A DNA stretch of 64,000 nucleotides from an uncultured Dyadobacter sp. (GCF_946482605.1 NZ_CAMLSE010000012.1:186001-250000), one strand, 5' to 3'; positions 1-9,642 are shown, counted from the stretch's first letter. Made by a program: numbers and translations. The notes: a model not told the origin generated them from the letters alone.

Positions 1-88
1 TTGTAAAATTGCCTGACATTACCTGCTAAAACAGCAGGGTGATGTCGGCGTACGCATCCATTCCTGCAAATATTTCCCCAAGTCGATT

Positions 89-1204
89 ATGAAAGCTCTT
101 ATATACTTACAATTCGCCCTGTTACTTACACTTTGCGCCACTCAGAATACAGTTGCCCAAGGCTGCGTCGCGATTCGCGGTACTGGGAACGCATGCATGC
201 TAGCACATGCCGACAGCTCCGATCACCAGCAATGGGTATTCAGCACCAGTGCCCGGTATTTCAAGTCGTTCCGTCACTTTTCGGGCCCCGATGAAAACAA
301 GGAGCGATTGGTACAGCATACCGAAGTGATCAATCATACCGCCTCCCTCGACTTTAACCTGACCCGCATCCTGAACGATAGGTGGTCCATTATGATAGAC
401 CTGCCCATTATTTCCAATGCGCGGTCATCTCTTTACGAACACGGGCTCGTCAATGGTGCCAACAAATTCAATGAGCGCCACAGCATGCATTCTTTCGGCA
501 TCGGAGATCTCCGCATTGCGGCCTATCACTGGTTGCTTGACCCTCGCAAAAGCACCCGGGGCAATATCCAGCTTGGTTTGGGTATCAAGCTGCCTACCGG
601 CGATTACAAGTACGAAGACTATTGGTATAATGTGGGTGCGAATGGCACCAAAGAGCTGCGCACTGTGGATCAGTCGATTCAGCTGGGCGATGGCGGAACC
701 GGTGTCACTGTCGAACTGAACACCTACTATAACCTCTTCCACAATTTCGGGGTATATGGCAACTTCTTTTACCTCGTAAACCCTCGGGAGCAGAACGGCG
801 TCCGCACTTACCGTGAAACGCTGACACCCCGGCTGGCCAATGAGGCTATCATGAGTGTTCCCGACCAATATATGGCGCGTGGCGGGTTTAGCTACTCGCT
901 CAATGCCCTGGCCCGCGGCCTGTCCATTGCCGCAGGAGCGCGCCTGGAAGGCATTCCTGTTCATGACATTGTGGGAGGGAGCGGTGATTTCCGTCGTCCT
1001 GGTTATGTGTGGAGTGTTGAACCTGGTATTAATTATTCAGGTAAAAAATTCAGCTTCTTTGTGACCGTCCCTGTCGCTTTCATCCGAAACCGTACGCAAA
1101 GTGTCACGGACAAGGAAAACTCTGTCAAAACCAACACATTCGTCCGGGGCGATGCCGCATTTGCCGACTATTCGGTGAATGCCGGTGTATCGTTCAAGTT
1201 TTGA
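89..1204 (+). CDS. predicted outer-membrane beta-barrel protein, function unknown
   Basis: The 371-residue protein begins with a clear signal peptide (hydrophobic residues 5-18, probable cleavage after VAQ at 22-24). The rest is rich in alternating aromatic and polar strands and ends in SFKF, the terminal-Phe signature of outer-membrane barrels. Short stretches such as GLGIKLPTGDYKYED recall the transporter-like barrel family often labelled MetA-pathway of phenol degradation. A similar phrase (GGVKLPTGRFKYDED) occurs in the barrel protein at 6768-7676, so the two may be distant relatives. Two Cys lie just after the signal peptide (GC...AC). A strong terminator follows. It appears to be a single-gene unit; the upstream 88 bases are too short to show a full promoter. 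The barrel assignment is fairly secure, the substrate is unknown. Confidence 0.75.
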   Translation: MKALIYLQFALLLTLCATQNTVAQGCVAIRGTGNACMLAHADSSDHQQWVFSTSARYFKSFRHFSGPDENKERLVQHTEVINHTASLDFNLTRILNDRWSIMIDLPIISNARSSLYEHGLVNGANKFNERHSMHSFGIGDLRIAAYHWLLDPRKSTRGNIQLGLGIKLPTGDYKYEDYWYNVGANGTKELRTVDQSIQLGDGGTGVTVELNTYYNLFHNFGVYGNFFYLVNPREQNGVRTYRETLTPRLANEAIMSVPDQYMARGGFSYSLNALARGLSIAAGARLEGIPVHDIVGGSGDFRRPGYVWSVEPGINYSGKKFSFFVTVPVAFIRNRTQSVTDKENSVKTNTFVRGDAAFADYSVNAGVSFKF

Positions 1205-1261
1205 GGTACAACAGATCATATAATTTTTTCAGGACCTCCTGTTCCCGCATTAACGTTCTAT

Positions 1262-1296
1262 CCCGCATACGCGCCTTCGTATGCGGGACTTTTTTT
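1262..1296 (+). terminator. rho-independent terminator
   Basis: A perfect 10-bp stem (CCCGCATACG at 1262-1271 with CGTATGCGGG at 1278-1287), a 6-base loop and then a run of seven T (1290-1296). It ends the barrel-protein gene. Confidence 0.92.
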
Positions 1297-1382
1297 GCCT
1301 GTCGCACCTCACCGGATAGTCCAGGGATCTCTTCATACAGTACTATTTCAACCTATCGACTGATTCAACGCGATCCTATCCC

Positions 1383-3944
1383 ATGATGCACGGCAAACTG
1401 ACACTTAAATGCGCTACATGCATTGGCTTACTATGTTTCCTGACTTTCTCCTTATTCGCTCAGCAGCCTGTCAAAGACGGCCAATGGCTGACTGACTGGC
1501 TGCTCTGCGGCCCTTTTCCGCTTGCCAAAGCGACCGACCCGGCTCAGGCCTGGGATCACCTGTCCGGTTACGAAGCCGCATTTCTTAAAAAAATAGGTGG
1601 GGAGGAAACGCTGTCACCAAAGGAGGGTGCCAGCATCCGGTCGGGGAAGCAATCTTTTAAATGGGTCATGCATCATGCCAACGACTCCATTATCGACCTC
1701 AGAAAGGCAATTTCTGCAAGCTCTCCGTTGTTTGCATACGCTTACACTGAAGTCTATTCGCTCCGGAACGAGATCCGCTCTCTGGCGTTGGGTACCAATG
1801 ACGGCGGCAGTTTGTGGCTCAACGGCCGGCTCGTCTGGGACCATCCATCGGAGAGAGGGCTGAAATCCGATGACGATGTGATCCCCGTCGCTTTACACAC
1901 GGGCATTAATAAACTGCTGCTGAAAGTCGAGCAGCGCGGCAACCGATGGGAATTCTGTGCCCGCTTTTTGCCATTCCACGTCACTCAGCTTTCCGGTCAG
2001 GACCTTTTGCGCATAGAGCCCAGGGCAAACGGAGAAGCCGTGGTCGCCTCCACCTATTCGCAGGTTGTACTCCACGAATTGGTCCGGAAGGTGAAACTGA
2101 CCGTAAAAAACGAGATCGGCCGCGAAATAGTCTCGACAGAAAAAACTAATGATTTCACAGGCGTCATCGATCTGAAAGGCACCGATTATCAGAATTACTA
2201 CGCGTATTTTGACATCCAACTCACCAGCGGCGAAGCCATTCATTTCGACCAGCGTTTTAACTCAGGTAAAAGAGCAGAGTATGCACTGTTTAAAGACCAC
2301 AACACGGCTTACCGCATTGCGATCGACGCCAATGCATCCGAATCGGAGCGGTGGGCTGCGGGTGAGCTCGCCAGATGGCTGAAAGAAGTAAGCGGTGCAG
2401 AATTCCCTGTTCAGGAGCTGGCCAGGCCGTATAACGGGCCGCAGATTGTGGTGGGTTTCAATAATTTGGTAAAACAAAAACTGGGCATCAACGCACCGGC
2501 TGACTCCGATGAAAGCTATCGTTATCTGAATGCCGGACCCGATATCCTGATCTTCGGAGGCCGCCAGCGCGGATCGATGTACGGTGTACTCGCATTCCTC
2601 GAAAATGAGCTGGGCTGCCGGTGGTACACGCCGTCGGTACAGTCCATACCCACCCGGTCGGAGCTGAAATTCATACGTTTTGCGCATAGTGAACGACCCG
2701 GCGTGCGGGTGCGTAACGATTTCTATTTCGAAGCATTCGATCCGACATGGGCCACCCGCAATAAAATGAACGGCTCCATGGGCACGCCCAAACAACCTGG
2801 AGGCATCGAAAGTTACTGGGCCGTACACACCTTTTACCCACTCATGCCGCCCGAGGAATTCTACGGCCAACATCCCGAATATTACAGCCTGATCAATGGA
2901 AAAAGAATACACGACCATGCCCAACTGTGCCTGAGCAACCCGGCCGTGCTGCGTATTATCACTGAACGCATCAAGAAGCGAATGCGGGAAAGCCCGGAAT
3001 ACCTGATTTACGATGTATCGCAAAACGACTGGTACAACCCTTGCGAATGCACGGAATGCCAGTCTATCGTCAAACGGGAAGGAGCCGAATCGGGGATCAT
3101 TATCTGGTTTGTGAACCAGGTCGCCGACGCTGTCGCCCAGGAATTCCCCGGGAAATTTATCGGAACCCTCGCCTACCAGTATACACGCAAACCGCCGCTT
3201 CATATCCGTCCAAAAAACAATGTGGTAGTCCGTTTGTGCAGTATCGAATGCTGCTTTGCACACGATTTCAAATCCTGTCCCGAGAATCAGGAATTTCTGA
3301 CCGAGCTAAACGACTGGTCGGCCCGGGCACCGCACCTTTACATTTGGGATTATGTGGTGAATTTCAGCCATTATGTAATGCCTTTTCCCAATTTCAGGGT
3401 GTTACAGCCCAACATCCGGACCTTCCGCGAAAACAATGCGATCGGGATCATGGAGCAGGCCGCCTACCAGAGCCGCGGTGGTGAATTCGCAGAACTGCGC
3501 GCCTATCTGATCGCCAAACTCCTCTGGAACCCGGATTGTGACCAGGAAGCCGTTATAGACGATTTCATGAATGGATATTATGGTCGCGCGGGGAAATTCG
3601 TCCGCCAATACTTCGACCTGCTGCATAATCGGCTAACACCCAATACCCACATTCACCTGGGCCTGGAACCGGGTGATCCGGTTTTCTCCGACGATTTTGT
3701 GCAGCAAGCTTACCAGATTTTCGAGGAAGCCCGGAAAGTCGCTGGTGACGACGCAGTTCTGAAACGTGTCGAAATGGCTTCTCTCCCACTGCTGTATCTC
3801 AAATGCAGAAGAATGCCCGTGGTAGCCAGATATGACGGTACGTATGAGCGCTTTTGCCGGATCGCAGACCGGGAAGAGGTCAAATTCTTTTCTGAGGCCG
3901 GGGGGCGTGAAGCATTTCACAGCTGGGTAAAAAGCGCGAAATGA
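1383..3944 (+). CDS. secreted DUF4838 (glycoside hydrolase-like) protein
   Basis: An 853-residue protein with a signal peptide (cleavage after SLFAQ). Residues about 125-195 look like a jelly-roll carbohydrate-binding region (GTNDGGSLWLNGRLVWDHP). Residues about 305-420 resemble the alpha-glucuronidase N-terminal domain (SERWAAGELARWLKEVSG). The following region is DUF4838, with YDVSQNDWYNPCECTEC, a paired-Cys motif typical of that family. DUF4838 proteins occur in Bacteroidota polysaccharide-use loci and are thought to act on glycans, but no reaction is established for this one. It stands alone: no SusC/SusD pair is adjacent. A 178-base gap with a terminator precedes it and a bidirectional hairpin follows. 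Start chosen at the first of two ATG codons preceding the signal peptide. Confidence 0.85.
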   Translation: MMHGKLTLKCATCIGLLCFLTFSLFAQQPVKDGQWLTDWLLCGPFPLAKATDPAQAWDHLSGYEAAFLKKIGGEETLSPKEGASIRSGKQSFKWVMHHANDSIIDLRKAISASSPLFAYAYTEVYSLRNEIRSLALGTNDGGSLWLNGRLVWDHPSERGLKSDDDVIPVALHTGINKLLLKVEQRGNRWEFCARFLPFHVTQLSGQDLLRIEPRANGEAVVASTYSQVVLHELVRKVKLTVKNEIGREIVSTEKTNDFTGVIDLKGTDYQNYYAYFDIQLTSGEAIHFDQRFNSGKRAEYALFKDHNTAYRIAIDANASESERWAAGELARWLKEVSGAEFPVQELARPYNGPQIVVGFNNLVKQKLGINAPADSDESYRYLNAGPDILIFGGRQRGSMYGVLAFLENELGCRWYTPSVQSIPTRSELKFIRFAHSERPGVRVRNDFYFEAFDPTWATRNKMNGSMGTPKQPGGIESYWAVHTFYPLMPPEEFYGQHPEYYSLINGKRIHDHAQLCLSNPAVLRIITERIKKRMRESPEYLIYDVSQNDWYNPCECTECQSIVKREGAESGIIIWFVNQVADAVAQEFPGKFIGTLAYQYTRKPPLHIRPKNNVVVRLCSIECCFAHDFKSCPENQEFLTELNDWSARAPHLYIWDYVVNFSHYVMPFPNFRVLQPNIRTFRENNAIGIMEQAAYQSRGGEFAELRAYLIAKLLWNPDCDQEAVIDDFMNGYYGRAGKFVRQYFDLLHNRLTPNTHIHLGLEPGDPVFSDDFVQQAYQIFEEARKVAGDDAVLKRVEMASLPLLYLKCRRMPVVARYDGTYERFCRIADREEVKFFSEAGGREAFHSWVKSAK

Positions 3945-3957
3945 AGGATTAAATGCA

Positions 3958-3994
3958 AAGCGGGCCGGTACCCTAAGGTTCCCGGCCCGCTTTT
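3958..3994. terminator. bidirectional terminator between convergent genes
   Basis: An 11-bp perfect stem (3958-3968 and 3982-3992) rich in GC, with A on the left and TTTT on the right. It lies between the plus-strand DUF4838 gene and the minus-strand DJ-1 gene and could serve both. Confidence 0.85.
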
Positions 3995-4014
3995 GCCCGC
4001 ATGCTGCTACCAAC

Positions 4015-4596
4015 TCAGAAACCCGTGATCTGAATGCCCAGCAGTTTGTAAAACTCCTTTAAGATCGCCGGATGTCCAGGCCAGGCCGGGGAAGTCACCA
4101 GGTTGCCATCCACCACTGCCTGATCGGCGGGAATGTTTTTCCAGGTCCCACCAGCCAGCTCTATATCAGGCCCTATGGCCACATAGGCGGTAAGGGTGCG
4201 TCCCTGCAATACTTTCGCTGCGGTCAGGATCTGAATCCCGTGGCAAATGGCCGCGACCGGCTTGTCGGCTTCAAAGAAATGCCGGGTAATTTCAAGCACC
4301 CGCTTGTTCAATCTCGTGTACTCGGGTGCACGTCCGCCCGCGATGTACAAGCCGTCGTAATCGGCAGGGTCGACGCTGTCAAAGTCGGTGGTGATGGCAA
4401 AGCGGTGGCCTGGCGTTTCTTTATAGGTCTGGTCACCCACGAAATCATGCACGGCGGTCGGTACGGTGTCTCCTTTTTGGCGGTCAGGAGCCAGGGTATC
4501 TACTTCCAGTCCCACCGACAACATCGCCTGATACGGTACCATGGCCTCGTAATCTTCGACATAATCTCCGGCCAGCAACAAAATTTTCTTTGACAT
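4015..4596 (-). CDS. DJ-1/PfpI family protein
   Basis: A 193-residue single-domain protein of the glutamine-amidotransferase-like fold. The nucleophile elbow AICHGIQ puts the catalytic Cys at about residue 118, and the acidic residue that usually activates it is in DYVEDYE (about 11-17). The family includes PfpI-like proteases, YhbO/YajL-type stress proteins and DJ-1; the length suits PfpI/YhbO-like intracellular members. It is cytoplasmic (no signal peptide). It is a one-gene unit with its own candidate operator at 4608-4620. The substrate cannot be told from sequence. Confidence 0.88.
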   Translation of the reverse strand: MSKKILLLAGDYVEDYEAMVPYQAMLSVGLEVDTLAPDRQKGDTVPTAVHDFVGDQTYKETPGHRFAITTDFDSVDPADYDGLYIAGGRAPEYTRLNKRVLEITRHFFEADKPVAAICHGIQILTAAKVLQGRTLTAYVAIGPDIELAGGTWKNIPADQAVVDGNLVTSPAWPGHPAILKEFYKLLGIQITGF

Positions 4597-4607
4597 AACG
4601 GTTAAAG

Positions 4608-4620
4608 TTTAGTGACTAAA
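4608..4620. promoter_or_regulatory. candidate operator palindrome TTTAGTGACTAAA
   Basis: A perfect 6+1+6 palindrome 12 bases upstream of the DJ-1/PfpI start codon. Its position in the leader or promoter fits a repressor site; the TTTAGTnACTAAA shape resembles sites reported for HxlR-type regulators, but no such regulator lies in the window. Confidence 0.4.
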
Positions 4621-4743
4621 TAGTTTGTTTTCTCTCCAAAATACGCCAAAAAGCACGTTCTGGTTCCGGCGAATGACATTTGTCAGGATGATTATAGTCA
4701 GGTTTTCTTCCGATGCAAAGCGTTGCACAGAGCGGGGCAGGTA

Positions 4744-5940
4744 TTACAAGCCCGAAACCGGCAAACCGCTCGGAACCCTGTCGGGGATCGATTTCTCGAA
4801 AGAATCATCATTCAATGCATTCAGAAACTCCACAATACGATCGATGTCTTTGAACCTGACCTCCATCTGGTTGATGAGCGTATCCATCTGGTAAACTGCC
4901 ACGTTAGGGTTTTCGATCTTACCGCCGGCAAGGTCTTCATAAAACAGCAATACCTGATCGAGTGTCTTGAATGCCCCGCTGTGCATGTACGGGCCTGTAT
5001 AGCGCAGGTTTCGTAACGTAGGAGTACGAAATCCGTAGTTGGGGTTGCCTCCGGTATCGCTTTCCTTGCGGTTGGGAGTGTCGGGCACGCCCAGGGTATG
5101 CAGTTTGAAATCAGAAAACATAGGACCAGAATGGCATTTGGCACACCCGGCTTTCAGGAACAGATTCATTCCCTCTTTTTCCCCGGTCGTGAGGGCACTG
5201 CTATCGCCCCGCATGTATTGGTCAAACCGGGAATTGGTGGCGATCAGCGTCCTTTCGTAGGAAGCAATGGCTTTGGCAAGATTACCAGCGTTGACGGGAT
5301 TTTGATCATTCCTGAATGCAGCGGCAAACAGTGTCCGATATTCAGGAATTTTGGCCAGCCTGGCCACCACTTCTTCCACCACTTTTTCCTCCTCGTAGCC
5401 GTGTCCCCGCATTTCCTCCAAAGTCCTGACCGGAAAAAGAGCCTGCTCTTCCAGCCCTTTCGCCCGCATGTCCCAGAACATCGGGGCCGATTCCGGACGA
5501 TACGGCTCGTCGTTGCGGATGCCGTTGAATGCCGCATTCAGAATACTTTGCGAGTTTCTTTTTACAAATGGAATGTCGTTCGGGTCCTGGAAATAGCGTT
5601 TCGAGCCCCGCCCCAGCCCATTGACACCGATCGAAGTTTCCAGAAACTCCGCATAACTGAATTCCGGCTGGTGGCATGTAGCGCAGGATACATCCTTGTT
5701 CCCCGACAGGATAGGGTCAAAAAACAATAGCCGCCCGAGCTGCACCTTTTCCGGGCTCGTGGGATTGTCGACAGGGTCGGTCACATACCTGGGCAATGCG
5801 CCGAGATCTGCTATGGTTTCTGTTTTCGGTTTTTTCCTGGCACGCGTCGATTCCTGGTTAGTTCCGCATGAAGCACACACCAACACCACCGGCAAAGCAC
5901 AAACCCATTTCAAACCTTTTAACAACATATACATGACCAA
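4744..5940 (-). CDS. di-haem cytochrome c peroxidase / MauG family protein
   Basis: A 398-residue exported protein, probably lipid-anchored (Cys-rich end of the signal peptide around VCASC). It carries two c-type haem sites, CATCH at residues 86-90 and CAKCH at 266-270, the arrangement of bacterial cytochrome c peroxidases and MauG. The motif NRKESDTGG followed by RTPTLRNLRYTGPYMHSG is characteristic of the C-terminal haem domain. It would act in the periplasm on peroxide or by oxidising a partner protein. It is the last gene of the minus-strand copper/haem cluster, 125 bases after the SCO gene, so it may be co-transcribed or have its own promoter. It is a second, more divergent paralogue of the protein at 7694-8788. 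Confidence 0.9.
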   Translation of the reverse strand: MVMYMLLKGLKWVCALPVVLVCASCGTNQESTRARKKPKTETIADLGALPRYVTDPVDNPTSPEKVQLGRLLFFDPILSGNKDVSCATCHQPEFSYAEFLETSIGVNGLGRGSKRYFQDPNDIPFVKRNSQSILNAAFNGIRNDEPYRPESAPMFWDMRAKGLEEQALFPVRTLEEMRGHGYEEEKVVEEVVARLAKIPEYRTLFAAAFRNDQNPVNAGNLAKAIASYERTLIATNSRFDQYMRGDSSALTTGEKEGMNLFLKAGCAKCHSGPMFSDFKLHTLGVPDTPNRKESDTGGNPNYGFRTPTLRNLRYTGPYMHSGAFKTLDQVLLFYEDLAGGKIENPNVAVYQMDTLINQMEVRFKDIDRIVEFLNALNDDSFEKSIPDRVPSGLPVSGL

Positions 5941-6065
5941 ACTACCCGCTACGCAACATCGATTTCCTATTGCTAAGTCCGATATGCCTCGATTTTAACC
6001 ATTTAGAAAACTGATTTTCGTCATAGCCGTCACAAAGCACCCGTAATCAATTCATTACAACGCGC

Positions 6066-6689
6066 TTATTCCTTTAAAAGTACCCGGATATCGCGGATCA
6101 GGTCGAGCGTTCCGGTATCGGTTGTGCCGTCGTAGATGCCGCGAATGTGCTTGTCTTTGTCCACAAGCACAAACTGTCCACCGTGAATGTAGCCCCCAGG
6201 TGCTTTGGCATCTTCTCCGGCAGTGACCAGATAATGCTTCTGTCCTATCTCGTAAATCTTACTTTTCTCTCCGGTCACAAACTGCCACATGGCATTGCTC
6301 ACGCCCAGGTCATCGGAATACTCCTTTAAAACAGCCGGCGTATCATGCTCCGGATCAATGGAATGCGACAGGATCCGCACATCCGGATGGTCCTTGAAAA
6401 CGTCGTACACTTTGAGCATGTTCTTTTTCATGATCGGGCAAATGGTCGGGCAAGTCGTGAAGAAAAAATCCGCCACATAGATTTTTTGCTTGAAGTCCTG
6501 CTCTGTGATGGTACGATTGTCCTGGTTTGTAAAGGTAAATTCAGGGATTACCGGGGGGACGTTTTCCTCAACCGCCTTGCCGTCGACCGTTTTAACAATC
6601 GTTTCCGGTTCGCCCAGGTAAGGAAGTTTTCGTTGCTCGCAGGCTGTTAATGCGTGGATCAGTAATGCTGCCAGAATTAGATTTTTCAT
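6066..6689 (-). CDS. SCO1/SenC family copper-binding thioredoxin-like protein
   Basis: A 207-residue lipoprotein (lipobox LTAC, Cys17) with the SCO motif CPTIC (Cys80 and Cys84) in the context FFFTTCPTICPIM. The conserved third copper ligand is likely the His in GGYIHGGQF near the C-terminus, followed by VLVDKDKHIRGIYDGT, standard for the family. SCO proteins bind Cu and help assemble the CuA site of cytochrome oxidase or act as periplasmic thiol reductants. The gene lies 78 bases after the CxxCxC barrel protein in the same direction, within the copper/haem cluster, which supports a copper role here. No cytochrome oxidase subunit is in the window. Confidence 0.92.
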   Translation of the reverse strand: MKNLILAALLIHALTACEQRKLPYLGEPETIVKTVDGKAVEENVPPVIPEFTFTNQDNRTITEQDFKQKIYVADFFFTTCPTICPIMKKNMLKVYDVFKDHPDVRILSHSIDPEHDTPAVLKEYSDDLGVSNAMWQFVTGEKSKIYEIGQKHYLVTAGEDAKAPGGYIHGGQFVLVDKDKHIRGIYDGTTDTGTLDLIRDIRVLLKE

Positions 6690-6767
6690 GATGAACCAAT
6701 GTATTTAATAAATGAATGACTTGATAATCAGCCAGCAGCAATACCGCTGGCTGATTGGATTACGGCT

Positions 6768-7676
6768 CTAGAACAGCCACCCGAGCTGTACCAGCATCCG
6801 CTCCCGGGCAACGACATGCCCCGATGCGCTTTCCTGAGCAATGGGCTTCTGCCCGCTGATACCCAACATCCAACGGTTTGCGAACAGGTTGATCCCCAAA
6901 GTGGCATTCAGGAGCTTGCCGCCCGTTTCCTCCAACAGGCTACCGTCCTGCCTGCCATGTGCCGACTGCTCGGCGTAGACACCTGCGTTCGGAGTGACGG
7001 TCAGCTTGCCGAGTCGGAAGGAGCGGTAAAGGTCCACCGTGCCATACCACTGGTTACCGAACCGGTATGCCCTCGAATTGGTCGTATTGAACTTTCGTGA
7101 AACGTTCATGGCCAGCCCCCAGTCGCTTTTGTTCACGGTATAAAATGCCTGCAAAATAAAGTCGGTACTGCCCGTGCCAGGTTGAAAATTGGCGTTCGCG
7201 ACCTGCAAAACGTCGTCCTCATCGTACTTGAACCGGCCTGTCGGCAGCTTCACGCCTCCACCCACGAGCAGGGTATGCGTGAATGCAGAAGACGTTTCCT
7301 TGTCCATCAGCGAGTTGATGATATTGTAATTCGCCAGGACGGTCATATCCCCCAGCCCATTCTGCTTTTTCGTATCGGCTGTCGTCACCTGGCGATCGAT
7401 ACGGTACGGTACAAAAGCCATGACCTGCACCCGTTTGACCGGAAAAAACCGTCCGTACAGCTCAGCAACCCGGAATGTCTCCTCGGTCCGAAGCACTTTG
7501 CTGTCGGGATGGGTTACAAAATGCAGGTGCTGGTACCGCAGGCCTATCAGCGACTTGTGCGACTGCGGCATCAGACCGAAATAGGAGCCGCTGTTGGCGC
7601 AGCCGCAGATATCACAGGCCGACGCAGCGCGCGCCAGGCCCGTGAGAATGATCAGAAACACATAATACCTTTTCAT
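6768..7676 (-). CDS. outer-membrane barrel protein with N-terminal CxxCxC motif
   Basis: A 302-residue protein with a signal peptide ending ARAASA. The mature N-terminus begins at once with CDICGCANSGSYFG, a CxxCxC motif that could bind copper or another metal. The rest is a transporter-like beta barrel (GLRYQHLHF, VMAFVPYRID, GGGVKLPTGRFKYDED) ending in QLGWLF. It starts 17 bases after the di-haem gene at 7694 and precedes SCO, so it is very probably in the same operon. An outer-membrane channel or sensor for the copper system is the most economical idea; that function is inference from context. Confidence 0.8.
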   Translation of the reverse strand: MKRYYVFLIILTGLARAASACDICGCANSGSYFGLMPQSHKSLIGLRYQHLHFVTHPDSKVLRTEETFRVAELYGRFFPVKRVQVMAFVPYRIDRQVTTADTKKQNGLGDMTVLANYNIINSLMDKETSSAFTHTLLVGGGVKLPTGRFKYDEDDVLQVANANFQPGTGSTDFILQAFYTVNKSDWGLAMNVSRKFNTTNSRAYRFGNQWYGTVDLYRSFRLGKLTVTPNAGVYAEQSAHGRQDGSLLEETGGKLLNATLGINLFANRWMLGISGQKPIAQESASGHVVARERMLVQLGWLF

Positions 7677-7693
7677 TTTTCAGGTTTGTTAGG

Positions 7694-8788
7694 TCAGAAA
7701 GCATTGCCGACGCCCGGGTCGGACAGCTTTGCGTTACGGATAAATTGATCATCGGAAAGCGAATGCAGAAAGGCGATCAGCGACCGCTTATCGGTATCCG
7801 ACAATGCAATGCCCGGCCTGCCATCGGCCTGTATCAGGAGCGGGTCGAGCGTTCCGGATTTCCGGATACTGTCGGTGTAATGGTCCATGACCTCTTCCAG
7901 GGTATGGTACCGGCCGTCGTGCATGTACGGGGCCGTCAATGCCACGTTACGCAGGCTGGGCACCTTGAATTTGTATTCATCACCGGGCTGGCCGGTGATC
8001 GCAAACCGCCCCTGATCGTCGTTGCGCTGCGGCAAGAGACCATTGTTCCGGAAATTAAAATCCGTAAAAAGCTCACCCACGTGACAGGAAGCACATTTGC
8101 TCCGAAAAACAGACAGCCCCTCCCGCTCCTGTGCATTGAGTGCACCGGTATCTCCCATTTTGAAATAATCATAGCGCGACCCGGCAGAAACCATGGTGAG
8201 CATAAACTGCGACAACGCCTTCATCATCCGCTCGCTGCTGATCTCTTCGGTCCCGAATGCGGCTTTAAACATCTGCGGATAGTTGATCGCCTTGCCAGCG
8301 GTCCCGCGCAGCTTTTCGAGTACATTACCCACTTTTTCATCCATTTCCACCGGATTCTCGATGGGATTGAACGGCAGCAGGTCGAGGTCGTGCACACCTC
8401 CGTCCCAGAAAAAGGATGTGTTCCAGGCCATGTTCTGCACGGCTGGCGAATTGCGTACGCCGAGCTTGTCTTCGACGCCATGGCTGAGTTCGTGCCCGTG
8501 GTGCGTGAATGCAGCCTGCTGCTGATGGCAGGTGCCGCATCCCACCACATTCGTCCGGGAAAGGATGCCGTCGTAAAACAGGAAACGTCCCAGCTTCACC
8601 CCTTCTTTGGTCAGCGGGTTCCGGGCCACGTCATACACCGGATCCGGGAAATGTGCGGGCTTCTGCCAGCTTATGGCCGTCGGGCCGGTAGGATCGTCCG
8701 GGAAAGGCAGATTGCCCGCGTGCTTGCAGGAAGCACTTATCTGGCATATTCCTAACCCTGATAGCAACAGCATGATCAGTCTGTTCAT
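7694..8788 (-). CDS. di-haem peroxidase, MauG/MbnH-like
   Basis: A 364-residue lipoprotein (ISASC, Cys21) with two haem c sites, CGTCH at 84-88 and CASCH at 232-236. The segment RNSPAVQNMAWNTSFFWDGG and the late PSLRNVALTAPYMHDGRYHTLEE are family signatures. The neighbour immediately upstream (20-base gap) encodes an MbnP-like protein; MbnH enzymes are MauG relatives that convert a Trp of MbnP to kynurenine, producing a copper site. This gene is therefore the better MbnH candidate of the two di-haem paralogues in the cluster. A plain cytochrome c peroxidase remains possible. Confidence 0.9.
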   Translation of the reverse strand: MNRLIMLLLSGLGICQISASCKHAGNLPFPDDPTGPTAISWQKPAHFPDPVYDVARNPLTKEGVKLGRFLFYDGILSRTNVVGCGTCHQQQAAFTHHGHELSHGVEDKLGVRNSPAVQNMAWNTSFFWDGGVHDLDLLPFNPIENPVEMDEKVGNVLEKLRGTAGKAINYPQMFKAAFGTEEISSERMMKALSQFMLTMVSAGSRYDYFKMGDTGALNAQEREGLSVFRSKCASCHVGELFTDFNFRNNGLLPQRNDDQGRFAITGQPGDEYKFKVPSLRNVALTAPYMHDGRYHTLEEVMDHYTDSIRKSGTLDPLLIQADGRPGIALSDTDKRSLIAFLHSLSDDQFIRNAKLSDPGVGNAF

Positions 8789-8808
8789 TATGATAAAACC
8801 AGGGATTG

Positions 8809-9642
8809 TCAGTGAATATGATCCAGCGAGAACATCTGCGCATAGTTGTTGGCGATCTCCTGCGATTTCACCGGCTGTCCGCCCATAATGCTATTCGATT
8901 CCGCTATTTTGGCCCGCGTTCCAGGACCGTCGAACATTTTCTGGATATCCACGAGCAAATGGACTTCCGGCGTTTTGGAAGCATTCACGGAGGCTCTCAA
9001 TTCCCCGAAATCCACCCGTACGACCCGCGTATTATTGACCGTCCGCTGCGAATAGCCGCCGAACAGCCCGATGTGGTAGTAGAACTTGCCGTTTACAGGG
9101 TTACCCTGGGGCGAAGTACCTTCAAGCTTTACAAAAATGTACCCCGAGTTCCACGACCAGTACATGCCGTCTTCCATCATCGAACCGGACGGATCGAGCA
9201 CGCCTTGACGCTTTTCAATGGGTGCCGTGTTCCGCAGACTGTCGACGCCCACCATGAACTCGACGCTTTTGTAATCCGCGAAGGGCAGACCGTTCAGCGT
9301 AACAAACTGGGAAGCTTTGGTATCCTCCCGGATCAGAAAGTAGCTGGAATCCTGCGGCACGGTGAAGCTGCTGCCATCGGATTTGATGAGTTTGATGTTG
9401 GAAATGAAGTAATTGAACTTGGTCACCACAAAATCCTCATTCGCAGCATTGCGGTACGTCACACTGTTCATGACCAGGTTTTTATCCCCAACCACATTAT
9501 CGAACTCGATACGCAACTTCCCGCTTCCCGATGGATCAGGCAATGAATCGGGGTTACCCGACGATTCGGAGCAGGCGCCCAGCAGGCCAATGGACAAAAT
9601 GATAGACAGGACGGCATAGCCGCAGGAAAAGATATTTTTCAT
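8809..9642 (-). CDS. MbnP family lipoprotein (predicted copper binding)
   Basis: A 277-residue lipoprotein (LLGAC, Cys24). The body matches the MbnP pattern: LRIEFDNVVGDKNLVMNSVTYRNAANEDFVVTK is written here only as pieces (LRIEFDNVVG, FVVTKFNYFISNIKL), followed by DGMYWSWNSGYIFVKLEG with the paired Trp, then FYYHIGLFGG, and a C-terminal SLDHIH. In characterised MbnP proteins one Trp is oxidised to kynurenine by MbnH and helps hold Cu(I). Which Trp would be modified here cannot be decided by eye. It precedes the di-haem gene by 20 bases and follows the small Cys-rich membrane protein by 116 bases. Confidence 0.85.
   Translation of the reverse strand: MKNIFSCGYAVLSIILSIGLLGACSESSGNPDSLPDPSGSGKLRIEFDNVVGDKNLVMNSVTYRNAANEDFVVTKFNYFISNIKLIKSDGSSFTVPQDSSYFLIREDTKASQFVTLNGLPFADYKSVEFMVGVDSLRNTAPIEKRQGVLDPSGSMMEDGMYWSWNSGYIFVKLEGTSPQGNPVNGKFYYHIGLFGGYSQRTVNNTRVVRVDFGELRASVNASKTPEVHLLVDIQKMFDGPGTRAKIAESNSIMGGQPVKSQEIANNYAQMFSLDHIH

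Noticed and set aside
2262..3263. Long minus-strand frame inside the DUF4838 gene
   Set aside because: It is antisense to a well-supported gene, and its product shows no domain or signal peptide.
7745..8755. Long plus-strand frame antisense to the di-haem gene
   Set aside because: It is fully covered by the haem protein with two CxxCH motifs; the antisense product has no recognisable features.
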